From Opitutales bacterium (lineage in GTDB: Bacteria > Verrucomicrobiota > Verrucomicrobiia > Opitutales > Intestinicryptomonadaceae), in assembly GCA_015061945.1 (NCBI GenBank), contig SUVP01000001.1, positions 310,001 to 374,000 of the forward strand: a stretch of 64,000 nt of DNA, read 5' to 3'. The position numbers and the translations under genes are program-made. Position 1 is the stretch's first letter; each line of letters begins with the position of its first letter. The notes below the pieces were generated by a model, which was given only the letters and a program-made list of their open reading frames with translations, searched no databases and was not told the DNA's origin. Below, piece after piece: positions 52,254 to 61,713 of this stretch.

Positions 52254-52889
52254 ATGAAAACATTAAAATTATTACTCGCATTATCGTCAATATTGGGCTT
52301 AACAGCTTGCGATAACCAAATATCGTTGTTCAACGGAAAAAATCTCGATGGTTGGACTTGCTACCTTGCCGACGCCACTCCGACAAGCTCGGTATATTCA
52401 GTCAAGGACGGTGCAATCAATATCAAAGGCAATCCATTTGGATATATTCATACCGACAAAAAATATTCAAATTTTAAACTTCAATTAAAATGGCGTTATG
52501 TAAAAGAAGAAGGCAATAGCGGGATTTTTGTTTTCGTACAAGATGAAAAGAAAATTTGGCCAAATGCTATCGAGTGCCAGTTGATGAAAGGACGCAATGG
52601 CGACTTTGTCCTCTTGGGCGGTTCAGACATTGCCGAGTTTAAGACACCAGAAGGTACACCTCGCCCAAAATTCCCTGTCGTAAAACGTTTTTGCGACGAC
52701 GGCATAAAGCCTGCTGGACAATGGAATACAGCCGATATTATTTGCAAAGACGGCACTATTGAAGTGAAGATGAATGGTATCCTCAAAAATAAAGGCACAA
52801 AATCGATGCACAAAACTGGCTATATCGCTTTGCAATCCGAAGGTACAGAAATCGAATTTAAAGATATAAAACTTACCCCTATTAAGTAA
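52254..52889 (+). CDS. DUF1080 (3-keto-disaccharide hydrolase-like) lipoprotein
   Basis: 211 aa from the ATG at 52254; the open frame further upstream crosses tRNA-Phe and is not coding. Lipobox LGLTAC. A concanavalin-like jelly roll: ISLFNGKNLDGWTCYLAD (hallmark FNGKxLDGW), FKLQLKWRYVKEEGNSGIFV, AIECQLMKGRNGDF, GQWNTADIICKDGTIEVKMN, and GYIALQSEGTEIEFKDIKL. Some DUF1080 enzymes cleave 3-keto-glycosides made by partner dehydrogenases. No dehydrogenase of that kind is adjacent. Confidence 0.85.
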   Translation: MKTLKLLLALSSILGLTACDNQISLFNGKNLDGWTCYLADATPTSSVYSVKDGAINIKGNPFGYIHTDKKYSNFKLQLKWRYVKEEGNSGIFVFVQDEKKIWPNAIECQLMKGRNGDFVLLGGSDIAEFKTPEGTPRPKFPVVKRFCDDGIKPAGQWNTADIICKDGTIEVKMNGILKNKGTKSMHKTGYIALQSEGTEIEFKDIKLTPIK

Positions 52890-52903
52890 GAATATATACG
52901 ACA

Positions 52904-52940
52904 AAAAAACGCCGTCGGATTTTCTTCGACGGCGTTTTTT
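52904..52940. terminator. Bidirectional terminator between DUF1080 and M3 peptidase genes
   Basis: Perfect 14-bp stem AAAAAACGCCGTCG/CGACGGCGTTTTTT with 9-nt loop, between convergent genes. Confidence 0.92.
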
Positions 52941-52941
52941 G

Positions 52942-54969
52942 TTATTCTGAAAAATCCACTGACCTATTCACCAATGCTTCCACATCGGCGTCTCTGCCCA
53001 TAAAATTGCGGAAAGCTTCGTCTGGGTTTATCGTATTGCCAACTCGCAGAATCTTATCAGCAAAATCTTTTCCTGTTTCGGCATTCAACACGCCCTCTTT
53101 TTCAAATCGAGTGAATGCGTCTGCATCGAGAACTTCTGCCCATTTGTAAGAATAATATCCTGACGCATAACCGACAGGGTCGCCAAACAAGTGCGTAAAC
53201 CTTGGCAAAATCGTTGGTGTCTGCTCTGATGTGTCGCGTGCATACGCTTTGAGCGTTTCTTGAGACGCTTCTTCTATCGACTTTGCCGACAAATAAAATT
53301 GCGGATTTATGTGCATCGACAAATCAATCTTTGCAAATGAAAGTTGACGCATAGAAGCACTCGCCCCCATAAATTTTCTCGACGCATCATATTTTGCGAA
53401 AAGCTCGTCAGGCAATTTTTCGCCCGTTTGCCAATGTTTCGCAAAGATGTCCAAGCAATTTTTGAAATGGCACCAGTTTTCCATAATTTGCGACGGCAGT
53501 TCGACAAAATCCCATGCGACTTCACGCAAACCAATTTCTTCAGAATCCATCATAAAGAAATGAATCAAATGCCCGAACTCGTGAAAAAGTGTTTCGACTT
53601 CATCTATCGACAAAAGTGCTGGCTTATCTTCGGTTGGCTCGGCGACATTGCCAGCAATCAAGCCCAAAGCTGGAGTATTGCCGTCTCGTTGCGATAGCAG
53701 ATTCATCCATGCACCAGCACGCTTTTGTTGACGTGGGAAAAAGTCGGTATAAAACAAGCCCAATGTTTTTTCAGCTTGGCGAACTTGATAAAGTTTTACC
53801 GATGGATGCCATGCGTCATTCTCAAGTTGATACTCGCAAATTTCCAATCCGTAAAGCGTGTTGCAAATTTTGAACATACCCGCCATAACCGACTCGAGCG
53901 GAAAATACGGACGCATCAATTCAGGATCAAAGCCATACTGCGAGGAACGCAATTTTTCGGCGACATACGCAATTCTCCACGGAGGCATTTTTTCATCAGC
54001 ACCCAAATATCCATTTTGACGTGCAAAAGACAGAAGCTCGTCCCATTCTTTTGCAAATGGCTTTTTAAACTTTTCAGTGAGAGAATCGACAAACTCCATT
54101 GCTGTTTTTCCGCAACGTGCCATACGGCGAGCGAGAATCATATCGGCAAAATTTGCATGCGAAAGCAGTTTTGAATTTTCGTCTCGCAACTCGAGAATTT
54201 CACGTATCAACTGCCAATTCGAGAACTCCCCTTTCGATGCGACCGACGAAAACTCACGCCATAATTTTTCACGCAAGGCATCGCTATCGGCATACGTCAT
54301 AAACGGGACATATGACGGCTGTTCGAGTGTGAACGCCCAGCCCGATAAGCCCTTTTCTTTTGCTTTCTTTTTTGCGAGTGCTACTGCCGTTTGAGGAAGC
54401 CCCGCAAGCTCCGATTCATTCTCGATATGCAAAGTGAATCGCTTGGTATCGTCCAAGACATTTTCCGAGTACTTTTGAGTTTTAATTGCAAGCTCTGAAT
54501 CAATTTGTCTTACACGATTTTTCTTTTCTTGCGGAAGATTCGCACCGCTCATCTCAAAGTCTAAAAGAGTTTCAGAAAGCAAACGTGCTTTATCGCCTTC
54601 GAGATTTTTCCCTTCATCGCTGTCAGCAAATTTTTTTATGACCGAAAATAATTTTTCATCTAAATCAATAGATGAATAAAAGTCGGTAATTTCAGCCATA
54701 AGTGCGTTGAGTGCATCACGTAAAACAGGGGTATCGGCAACACTTTGCAAGTGGTTCAAATATGTCCACGCTCTATCGAGAGAATCAGTAGCTCTGTCCA
54801 AAGCACGCACAGTGTTTTCGTATGAGAGAGGTTCATTTAGCTCGCGGATTTTTTCGATATTTGCCTGTGCAACTTTTAATGCCGAACGAATTTCAGCGGT
54901 CGCATTTTCGGGGTTCATTTCACTCCAACGAGGTGGAATTGATATTTGTAAAAAACCTGTGTTTTCCAT
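52942..54969 (-). CDS. prlC: M3 family oligopeptidase (oligopeptidase A/Dcp-like)
   Basis: 675 aa, the usual M3A length. Zinc site HEFGH (residues 463-467) in VETLFHEFGHLIHFF, followed by the second ligand region GLREVAWDFVELPSQIMENW. Ends with GYASGYYSYKWAEVLDADAF, typical of PrlC/Dcp. No signal peptide, so cytoplasmic; degrades short peptides including cleaved signal peptides. Divergent from the C39-like protease gene. Confidence 0.9.
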   Translation of the reverse strand: MENTGFLQISIPPRWSEMNPENATAEIRSALKVAQANIEKIRELNEPLSYENTVRALDRATDSLDRAWTYLNHLQSVADTPVLRDALNALMAEITDFYSSIDLDEKLFSVIKKFADSDEGKNLEGDKARLLSETLLDFEMSGANLPQEKKNRVRQIDSELAIKTQKYSENVLDDTKRFTLHIENESELAGLPQTAVALAKKKAKEKGLSGWAFTLEQPSYVPFMTYADSDALREKLWREFSSVASKGEFSNWQLIREILELRDENSKLLSHANFADMILARRMARCGKTAMEFVDSLTEKFKKPFAKEWDELLSFARQNGYLGADEKMPPWRIAYVAEKLRSSQYGFDPELMRPYFPLESVMAGMFKICNTLYGLEICEYQLENDAWHPSVKLYQVRQAEKTLGLFYTDFFPRQQKRAGAWMNLLSQRDGNTPALGLIAGNVAEPTEDKPALLSIDEVETLFHEFGHLIHFFMMDSEEIGLREVAWDFVELPSQIMENWCHFKNCLDIFAKHWQTGEKLPDELFAKYDASRKFMGASASMRQLSFAKIDLSMHINPQFYLSAKSIEEASQETLKAYARDTSEQTPTILPRFTHLFGDPVGYASGYYSYKWAEVLDADAFTRFEKEGVLNAETGKDFADKILRVGNTINPDEAFRNFMGRDADVEALVNRSVDFSE

Positions 54970-55022
54970 AATTAACGTATAAATTGTTTGACTATATTTA
55001 TCGTAAGATTCATCATAAAGCT

Positions 55023-56216
55023 ATGAAGACGTTTTTATTTATTTTTTCAATGTTATTTATAACTTCAAGCATCTTTTGCCAAGTTGATAACAACACGTTA
55101 AACAAATCAATAGGAGCAAGAATCTTTGGTAATACTTCGCTTTGGGAAGATTCTCCACAGGCAGTCGCCAAAAGATTAGGAATTAAGTTCGAGTCCACAA
55201 AAGCAAAAGATGACGAAATCTATTCAGCGTATGTAAAAGCAAAATTATGTGGAGCCGACGCAAGAGAAATCAAAATAGAATCGAAAGACAAAAAAATAAC
55301 ATCGCTGAAAATTGTGTTCTTCAATAAAGGCGATTTTGCAACAGGCAAAAAATGGACAAGCTCGATGAGTGCAAAAATGCGTAAAGATGCAAAGGCAATT
55401 TACGACACCCTCTCAACACATTTCAACAAACCGAAAATCACAAACGCTGGTGAAGCTGGAATAAAAACAAAAGCATATCAGTGGTCGAGCAATGACTCAA
55501 TTTTCCAACTTCTGTACGAAGAAAAAGAATTTATTATTCTCAACATCGAATCGAAAAATTCAGCAAATGATGACGATAAATCAAGCGACAAAGTTCGCAA
55601 AAAGGAATTAGAAAAAAATGTCGAAAAAAACGATAACAACGATGTTGTCGTAAAGATACCAATGGTCAATCAAGGTGGAAAAGGTTATTGCTTCCCTGCG
55701 ACAATCGAACGTCTACTTCTATACTTGGGCATTGAAGGTATTGATATGCACAAGCTCGCCGATATGTTCAAAACAGGTGCAGGTGGCGGAACATACTTAA
55801 GCGACGCTTTGACACCACTCGAAAAATTGGGTCGCACAAAAGGCTTTAAAGTTGAAACTATCGGAATAGATTTTTCCAAGTTGGCAAAAAATATCGACGA
55901 CGGCATCCCGATGGGCTGGCTTATGTTCTCAACGCCAGAATACAACACTCACAAAACGACTCGCACAGCACAACGTGAAAATAAAGATATAAAAGAGTGG
56001 AAAAAATCTTGTGCAAAAGAAAAGAAGCTCAAGACAAAAATCAATCGCAAGACTGCCCACATCTGCATTATTTTGGGCTACAACAAAGAAACAAAAGAAG
56101 TAGCAGTTAGCGACTCTTGGGGCGGAAGTGAAGATACAATTTTCTGGGTACCATTTAACTCGGCAAAAATGGTTTCGCAATCACCAGCATTGCTAATTTT
56201 TAAACCAAAAAATTGA
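55023..56216 (+). CDS. Secreted C39-like cysteine peptidase domain protein
   Basis: 397 aa from the ATG at 55023, where a signal peptide begins (TFLFIFSMLFITSSIFC). Residues ~25-180 are an unrecognised alpha/beta region and ~185-215 a charged linker (DDDKSSDKVRKKELEKNVEK). The C-terminal papain-like domain has VNQGGKGYCFPATIERLL (Cys223), TAHICIILGYN (His346) and VAVSDSWGGS (Asp364), the C39_2 arrangement. No transporter is fused or adjacent, so it is not an obvious bacteriocin exporter; a stand-alone protease or amidase is more likely. First in a plus-strand run. Confidence 0.7.
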   Translation: MKTFLFIFSMLFITSSIFCQVDNNTLNKSIGARIFGNTSLWEDSPQAVAKRLGIKFESTKAKDDEIYSAYVKAKLCGADAREIKIESKDKKITSLKIVFFNKGDFATGKKWTSSMSAKMRKDAKAIYDTLSTHFNKPKITNAGEAGIKTKAYQWSSNDSIFQLLYEEKEFIILNIESKNSANDDDKSSDKVRKKELEKNVEKNDNNDVVVKIPMVNQGGKGYCFPATIERLLLYLGIEGIDMHKLADMFKTGAGGGTYLSDALTPLEKLGRTKGFKVETIGIDFSKLAKNIDDGIPMGWLMFSTPEYNTHKTTRTAQRENKDIKEWKKSCAKEKKLKTKINRKTAHICIILGYNKETKEVAVSDSWGGSEDTIFWVPFNSAKMVSQSPALLIFKPKN

Positions 56217-56260
56217 CGCTTACACATTTTTACTTTTAACTATTGTCCGATTTAAAAAAA

Positions 56261-57250
56261 ATGAAAAGTATATCAGCAATCCATCACTCGTACGGAACTC
56301 CAAGCGAAGTTGTAAATCCAGAAATAATCGATGTCGCCGATGCACAAAAAGGTCAGGCGATTGTTAAACTTTTGAGAGCAGCAATCAATCCTTCCGATCT
56401 CGGAATGATTGGCGGTTCATACGGACGCTTGCGTCCACTGCCAGCAACAGCAGGTCGCGAAGGTGTCGGCGAAGTTGTATCAGTTGGCGAAGGTGTCGAT
56501 TCTTCTTGGGTCGGAAAAATCGTAAAACTTCCACCTGAACCAGGAGCATGGACACAATATCAAGCTTGCGACGCTTCTGAACTAATCGAAATTCCAGCAG
56601 GTCTGCCGTTGGATATGTGTGCAATGGCGTTTATAAATCCCCCAACAGCACTTTGCATTCTCGACACTTTTGAAGATCTAAAAGAAGGCGATTGGTTTAT
56701 CCAAAATGGTGCTGGCAGTGCACTCGGATATTTTGCAATTCAAATGTGCAAAGCTCGTGGAATCAAAACCGTAAATATGCTTCGCAACGCTGACTCAAAA
56801 CGTGATGAATTGATGGCTATCGGTGCCGATATTGTCGTCGATGAGGCTGAATTCGATGCAAAGCAAATCAAAGCACAAACTGAAGGCAAACTGCGTTTAG
56901 GTCTCAACCAAATCGGCGGAGCAAGCGTATCAAATATGATTAAGGCAATGGGCGATTCTGCAACGATTGTTACAATCGGCGGTATGGTGGGCGATCCTGT
57001 CAGATTTCCAACTCGCTTCTTAATTTTTAACGATCTCCGCTTGCGTGGTTTCTGGTGGGACAAATGGCAACGCACACACTCTGCTGAAGAAGTCAACCAA
57101 GTCTATCAAAAGATTTTCAAGATGATTGCCGACGGAACTTTGAAAGCACCTGTGGATTCAGTATTTAAAATCCAAGACATCAAACAAGCTCTCGAACGTG
57201 CACAGACAAACTCACGTTCAGGCAAAGTTATGATTGACGGCGGATTCTAA
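56261..57250 (+). CDS. MECR/ETR1-type 2-enoyl thioester reductase (zinc-free MDR family)
   Basis: 329 aa from the ATG at 56261 (a TTG at 56243 is possible). INPSDLGMIGGSYGRLRPLP then TAGREGVGEVVSVG carries the active Tyr region of mitochondrial-type enoyl reductases. GDWFIQNGAGSALGYFAIQM is the NADPH site, and NDLRLRGFWWDKW is specific to the family. Would catalyse the last step of fatty-acid elongation, complementing fabF and acpP in this window. Zinc ligands of alcohol dehydrogenases are absent. Confidence 0.8.
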   Translation: MKSISAIHHSYGTPSEVVNPEIIDVADAQKGQAIVKLLRAAINPSDLGMIGGSYGRLRPLPATAGREGVGEVVSVGEGVDSSWVGKIVKLPPEPGAWTQYQACDASELIEIPAGLPLDMCAMAFINPPTALCILDTFEDLKEGDWFIQNGAGSALGYFAIQMCKARGIKTVNMLRNADSKRDELMAIGADIVVDEAEFDAKQIKAQTEGKLRLGLNQIGGASVSNMIKAMGDSATIVTIGGMVGDPVRFPTRFLIFNDLRLRGFWWDKWQRTHSAEEVNQVYQKIFKMIADGTLKAPVDSVFKIQDIKQALERAQTNSRSGKVMIDGGF

Positions 57251-57286
57251 AAATCTGCCACAACAAAAATCTATCACTTAATCAAT

Positions 57287-57718
57287 ATGCCAAAAACATC
57301 CAAAAAAGATATTTCTAATTTGACTCTCTTGGGCGAAAATTTGAAAGCTGGCAAAAAAGCAAAGCCATCAAAAAAGCTCGAAGCATTCCCAAATAAAAAT
57401 GAAGGTCGCCCATATGTAATCGAGCTTGAGACAAGCGAGTTCACTTGCCTCTGCCCCGCAACTGGTCAGCCCGATTTTGCGACAATAAAAATCTCTTACA
57501 TTCCCAACAAGAAGATTGTAGAAAGTAAGTCGCTAAAATTATATTTGTGGTCGTTCCGCAACGAAGGGTGCTTCCACGAACACCTCACAAATATTATTCT
57601 CGACGACCTCGTAAAATTGCTCGATCCCATTTGGTGCAGAGTCGTTGGCGATTTCAACGCACGTGGTGGAATAGCAATCAAAGTATCAGCAGAACACGGA
57701 AAAAATCCAAACGCATAA
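57287..57718 (+). CDS. queF: NADPH-dependent 7-cyano-7-deazaguanine reductase
   Basis: 143 aa, the short (unimodular, YkvM-type) Que[21 protein letters not shown] holds the nucleophilic Cys and Asp, and [20 protein letters not shown] is the QueF signature for NADPH binding. Reduces preQ0 to preQ1 in queuosine synthesis. Only 1 bp separates its stop from the protease gene, so they are co-transcribed. Confidence 0.95.
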   Translation: MPKTSKKDISNLTLLGENLKAGKKAKPSKKLEAFPNKNEGRPYVIELETSEFTCLCPATGQPDFATIKISYIPNKKIVESKSLKLYLWSFRNEGCFHEHLTNIILDDLVKLLDPIWCRVVGDFNARGGIAIKVSAEHGKNPNA

Positions 57719-57719
57719 A

Positions 57720-59078
57720 ATGAGAAGTGTTGTGTTGGCAATGTTGTCGGCATTGATGTGCTGTCTGTTTTCGGCATGCACCTCATACGAAATAAATCCG
57801 TCTAAAAATAGCGGTTTTGAAAATTTGCTCAATAGCGTCGTGAAAATCGACGTTTGGGAAGTCTCGCAAAAAGACGGCGGTAGCCAAACAAACAGAAGTA
57901 TTGGCTCGGGTGTAATTATGTCGGAAGACGGAATGATTCTGACAAACGCACACGTCGCAAATTGCTACGCAACACAAATTGTGGTGACACTCGCAAACCT
58001 CGAACGCATCCGTGCAAAGTTTGTCGGGTGGGATCATTGGACAGACCTCGCCGTAATTAAGCTCGATTTCGACGACATCAAAAAACGCAACATCAAATTG
58101 AACTACGCAAAATTTGGCGACTCCAACAAATTGACGACAGGTGAAGTCGTCTATGCAGTCGGCACACCACACGGATACGCTCGCACAGCTACACGTGGAA
58201 TTATCTCGAACACAAACCGATTCTTCGACGGAACAATTCTCAATAGTGGCTACGAAACAGGTACGTTCAATACTTGGATTCAAACCGACGCCGCTATCAA
58301 CCCAGGCAATAGCGGTGGTCCACTCGTTTTACAGAACGGAGATGTTGTTGGAATAAATACACGAGTTCACGCACAGTCGAATAATCTCGGCTTTGCGGTG
58401 CCGTCAGATGTCGCAAAATCGGTGATGAAAAAGATTATCGAAAACGGAGTTGTCGAACGTGCGTACATCGGGATAACCCCTGCACCACTTCAAGATATGG
58501 AATCGTTTTTTGATATAGATACCAATCGTGGTGTGCTTGTACAAAATGTCGACGCACTCTCACCTTCAGATGTCGCAGGAATAATCGCAGGCGATATAAT
58601 TTTAAAAATAAACGGCAAAAAAATCGACGGACGTTTTCCAGAACAAATCCCGTCTATTATGAATATGATTGCCAATATAAAAATCGATACCGAAGTAGAG
58701 ATTGAACTTTTGCGAGACGGAAAAATCCTTACAAAAAAACTAAAAACTGAAAAGCTCGAAAGCCGAGTTGGTAGAGAATACGCACTCGAAAAATGGGGCG
58801 TCGGGATGAGAAACATCACAAAATCTTTTGCACGCGAAGCAAAGATTGAAACAGACTCACGCCTAATAGTAGTCGGAGTAAGATCGGGCTTCCCATTCGA
58901 CAACGCCAATATCGATAGGGGCGACATCATCATTTCAATCAATAGAAAAAAAATTGTGAACGAACAGCAGCTTCGCCAAGCATACGAAGACTACTGCAAA
59001 AATCCGAAAAAAATCTTACTCGAAATTATGCGAGACGGCTCGTTGTCGTTTGTGATAATTACCCCGACCGAAAAATAA
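57720..59078 (+). CDS. HtrA/DegP-like trypsin-type serine protease with two PDZ domains
   Basis: 452 aa lipoprotein (lipobox LFSAC). Triad His78 in ILTNAHVANC, Asp109 in WTDLAVIKLD and Ser198 in NPGNSGGPLVL. PDZ1 around AYIGITPAPLQDM to GDIILKINGKKIDG, PDZ2 around RLIVVGVRSGFPFDNANIDR then GDIIISINRKKI. Degrades or refolds damaged envelope proteins. Anchoring to the membrane by lipid is unlike soluble E. coli DegP. Confidence 0.92.
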   Translation: MRSVVLAMLSALMCCLFSACTSYEINPSKNSGFENLLNSVVKIDVWEVSQKDGGSQTNRSIGSGVIMSEDGMILTNAHVANCYATQIVVTLANLERIRAKFVGWDHWTDLAVIKLDFDDIKKRNIKLNYAKFGDSNKLTTGEVVYAVGTPHGYARTATRGIISNTNRFFDGTILNSGYETGTFNTWIQTDAAINPGNSGGPLVLQNGDVVGINTRVHAQSNNLGFAVPSDVAKSVMKKIIENGVVERAYIGITPAPLQDMESFFDIDTNRGVLVQNVDALSPSDVAGIIAGDIILKINGKKIDGRFPEQIPSIMNMIANIKIDTEVEIELLRDGKILTKKLKTEKLESRVGREYALEKWGVGMRNITKSFAREAKIETDSRLIVVGVRSGFPFDNANIDRGDIIISINRKKIVNEQQLRQAYEDYCKNPKKILLEIMRDGSLSFVIITPTEK

Positions 59079-59117
59079 AATGTTGAAGACTTGGATAAAT
59101 CGTGTTTTTATTTGCTT

Positions 59118-60236
59118 ATGAGAACACGATTTATCAAAACAACACTTATCGCAATTTTCCTTTTAACATTTTCGTTCACTACGTTTGCACGCATCGGCGA
59201 AGATAAAGGAGCAATACAAGGCAGACTCTTTACAAAGTCGGGCGGGGCATATATTTATCCGTCAAAAGAAGAACGTTTCCGTGAGGCAATGGAACTACCT
59301 TACAAGTATATGTTCTTGCTTATGCCAGACGATACCAAACAATGTTTCTTCTTTAAGAGAGCCGATGAAACGACGACAACAATGAGCGATACAATCCAAC
59401 AGCACGAGCTTTATGGCTGGGAATCGCATATCGCTTTGCAAAACGATTCATCTGTGCTTGAATTTTATCGTCGACATGGCGACCCTCTTACAGTCGAAGA
59501 ATTGACGAACCTGTTTGAGTTGCAAAAAAAAGAAAATGCTACTTGGAAAAAAACAGATTTTATCGACACTCGCAAACAATGGAGTATACAAACAAAAGAC
59601 GGCAAGCCGTCAATCACTGCAAGCAAATCGACTAATCTTAAAGACGTCCTGCCGATTCTTCCGAACAGATTTATATACATTGAAATTCCCGAAGAAGTGA
59701 AGAAATCAACCGACTTCCAACAATCGTTGCAATCGCAAATAATGGAATACGAACAGCGTTTAACGTATGCGAAATATAGAAATTATCTCGACAAACAATC
59801 GCAAATAAAAGAGCAAAAAACGAAGCGTAAACCGAAAAAGACAAACACACCTGCGGTGAATGCAAATGCCAGAAAAATCATTCCAGCCGACAGCTACACA
59901 CATAGATACATCGAGACCGAGTTTTCGTCGCAAGACAACTCAAAAACTACACGCATAGGGTATAATATCGAAGACGTATTTTTTGCCGACAGACCGATTA
60001 AATCGCCAACAAAAGAAGTCCGCTTGTCGATGTATATTCCGACTCAGCCAGACACTGCTTTCGGCTATTCTTACGAAACATCCGACGGTTTAGTTCGTGC
60101 TAAAATTTATCGCAATGCAGTCCTTTTCTTCTCCGCAAAATTCGACAAACAACTCCGTCAATATATGGAAGATTTGTACAAGCAACAATCTGAAAAAAGA
60201 GTCGAAGAAGCAAAGGCAAGCACATCAAAATTTTAA
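59118..60236 (+). CDS. Secreted hypothetical protein
   Basis: 372 aa from the ATG at 59118, giving a clean signal peptide (IAIFLLTFSFTTFA). No family recognised. A globular N-terminal half (KYMFLLMPDDTKQCFFFKRA, SVLEFYRRHGDPLTVEEL) is followed by a Lys-rich stretch near residues 220-250 (KEQKTKRKPKKTN) and a beta-rich end (EVRLSMYIPTQPDTAFGYSY). Lies between the HtrA and GH10 genes, in the same orientation. Confidence 0.6.
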   Translation: MRTRFIKTTLIAIFLLTFSFTTFARIGEDKGAIQGRLFTKSGGAYIYPSKEERFREAMELPYKYMFLLMPDDTKQCFFFKRADETTTTMSDTIQQHELYGWESHIALQNDSSVLEFYRRHGDPLTVEELTNLFELQKKENATWKKTDFIDTRKQWSIQTKDGKPSITASKSTNLKDVLPILPNRFIYIEIPEEVKKSTDFQQSLQSQIMEYEQRLTYAKYRNYLDKQSQIKEQKTKRKPKKTNTPAVNANARKIIPADSYTHRYIETEFSSQDNSKTTRIGYNIEDVFFADRPIKSPTKEVRLSMYIPTQPDTAFGYSYETSDGLVRAKIYRNAVLFFSAKFDKQLRQYMEDLYKQQSEKRVEEAKASTSKF

Positions 60237-60254
60237 TGTAAAACTCGTAATAAT

Positions 60255-61658
60255 ATGAAAAAAACTATCGCAACTACAATTATATCTGCTATGACTTTGT
60301 TTGCATCGGCAGATGTGCAAACAGCAAAAGTATCCGATAAACTCAAGGCTCTCTGGGACGATCCCGTCTTGCAAGAGCAACTCGATACTGGCATAAAAGC
60401 AAATCGTATGAGCGACTTCTTTTTGAAGTTTATCGTAAAACAAGAACGTTTTAAATATAACGATATAAAAGTATCAGACCTAAAAGTTGAACAAATTAAA
60501 CACGACTTCCTCTTTGGTTGCAACGCCTTCCTTATCGACGCTTTCAGAAATAAAGACGGCACAAAAAATCAATCTGAATGCGATAAGTATGGCGAAGTTT
60601 TTTCAAAAGTTTTCAACTTTGCAACTCTCTCTTTCTACTGGAAAGATATAGAACCACAAGAAAACAAGTGGCGTTTTGATAAGGATAGCGAGTTTATATA
60701 TCGCCGTCCAGCAGGTGATGTATCGGTTGAATTCTGCAAGAAATATAATCTTGTGATGAAAGGTCATTGCCTCGTATGGAACGTAAATAAAGGTTGGGGA
60801 CAACCTGATTGGGCAACACTCAAACGCGATGAAGAAGCTTTCAAAACTGCACAAATGCGAAACATTCGCGAGATAGCAAAACGCTATGGCGAAGATATCA
60901 AAATTTGGGACGTTGTGAATGAATCGGGTTCATACAGACAGGGCACATCTATGCAATATAACGACTATGTCTATGAATCGTTCAAAGAAGCTGAAAGAGT
61001 TTTTCCAAGAGAAACAATCCTCATCAACAACGAAACCGACCAAGCATTCACTCAACTAAATAAAGACGACTACACTGGCAGATTTTTCCAAACAAACAAT
61101 TACCTAATCGCAAAAGGTGCAAAGCTCGACGCTCTCGGCGTGCAATACCACGTCTTTAGCGAACAACGTTGGGAAAACATCTTGGCTGGAAAAATCGAAA
61201 CTCCTGAATTTTTCTTGAACGCACTCGACTTGCTCGCAAAACAAAATCGACCAATTCACATCACTGAAATTACAATTCCTGCAATGGGCGAACATGGCGA
61301 AGATAATCAAGCATACTGGATTGAAAAACTTTATACACTTTGGTTTAGCCATCCAAAAGTTGAAGCAATCACATGGTGGAATTTGGTTGACGGAATGGCT
61401 GCCGGTGGCGAAGACAAATGGAAAGGTGGTATTGTCAACCGCAATTTCTCGCCCAAAAAAGCGTATCAAGTGTTGGATAATCTCATCAACAAAAAGTGGC
61501 GTACAAATGTAGAATTTAAAGGCGAGAACAATCGTGTACACTTCCGTGGGTTCTACGGAACATACAAACTCACCTACAAATACAAAGGCAAAACTGTTTC
61601 GCAAACAGTTCGTCTTTCAAAGGGGATGAGAGAATGTTTGGTTGAACTACCTCAATAA
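60255..61658 (+). CDS. GH10 endo-1,4-beta-xylanase
   Basis: 467 aa with signal peptide (MTLFASA). GH10 barrel: MKGHCLVWNVNKGWGQPDW, acid/base Glu223 in IKIWDVVNESG, NNETDQAF, GVQYHVF, nucleophile Glu338 in PIHITEITIPA and ITWWNLVDG. Conserved His after the first strand and Trp residues in the -1 subsite are in place. A ~70-residue C-terminal beta segment (RVHFRGFYGTYKLTYKYKGK) may be a small accessory domain. Hydrolyses xylan backbones outside the cytoplasm. Confidence 0.92.
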   Translation: MKKTIATTIISAMTLFASADVQTAKVSDKLKALWDDPVLQEQLDTGIKANRMSDFFLKFIVKQERFKYNDIKVSDLKVEQIKHDFLFGCNAFLIDAFRNKDGTKNQSECDKYGEVFSKVFNFATLSFYWKDIEPQENKWRFDKDSEFIYRRPAGDVSVEFCKKYNLVMKGHCLVWNVNKGWGQPDWATLKRDEEAFKTAQMRNIREIAKRYGEDIKIWDVVNESGSYRQGTSMQYNDYVYESFKEAERVFPRETILINNETDQAFTQLNKDDYTGRFFQTNNYLIAKGAKLDALGVQYHVFSEQRWENILAGKIETPEFFLNALDLLAKQNRPIHITEITIPAMGEHGEDNQAYWIEKLYTLWFSHPKVEAITWWNLVDGMAAGGEDKWKGGIVNRNFSPKKAYQVLDNLINKKWRTNVEFKGENNRVHFRGFYGTYKLTYKYKGKTVSQTVRLSKGMRECLVELPQ

Positions 61659-61678
61659 AATTCAACTTTGTTAAACAA

Positions 61679-61707
61679 AAAACGCTTGTAGATTCTACAA
61701 GCGTTTT
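61679..61707. terminator. Terminator between GH10 and ABC-F genes
   Basis: 13-bp stem AAAACGCTTGTAG/CTACAAGCGTTTT with 3-nt loop, T-rich on both sides; serves both convergent genes. Confidence 0.92.
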
Positions 61708-61713
61708 CTTTTT

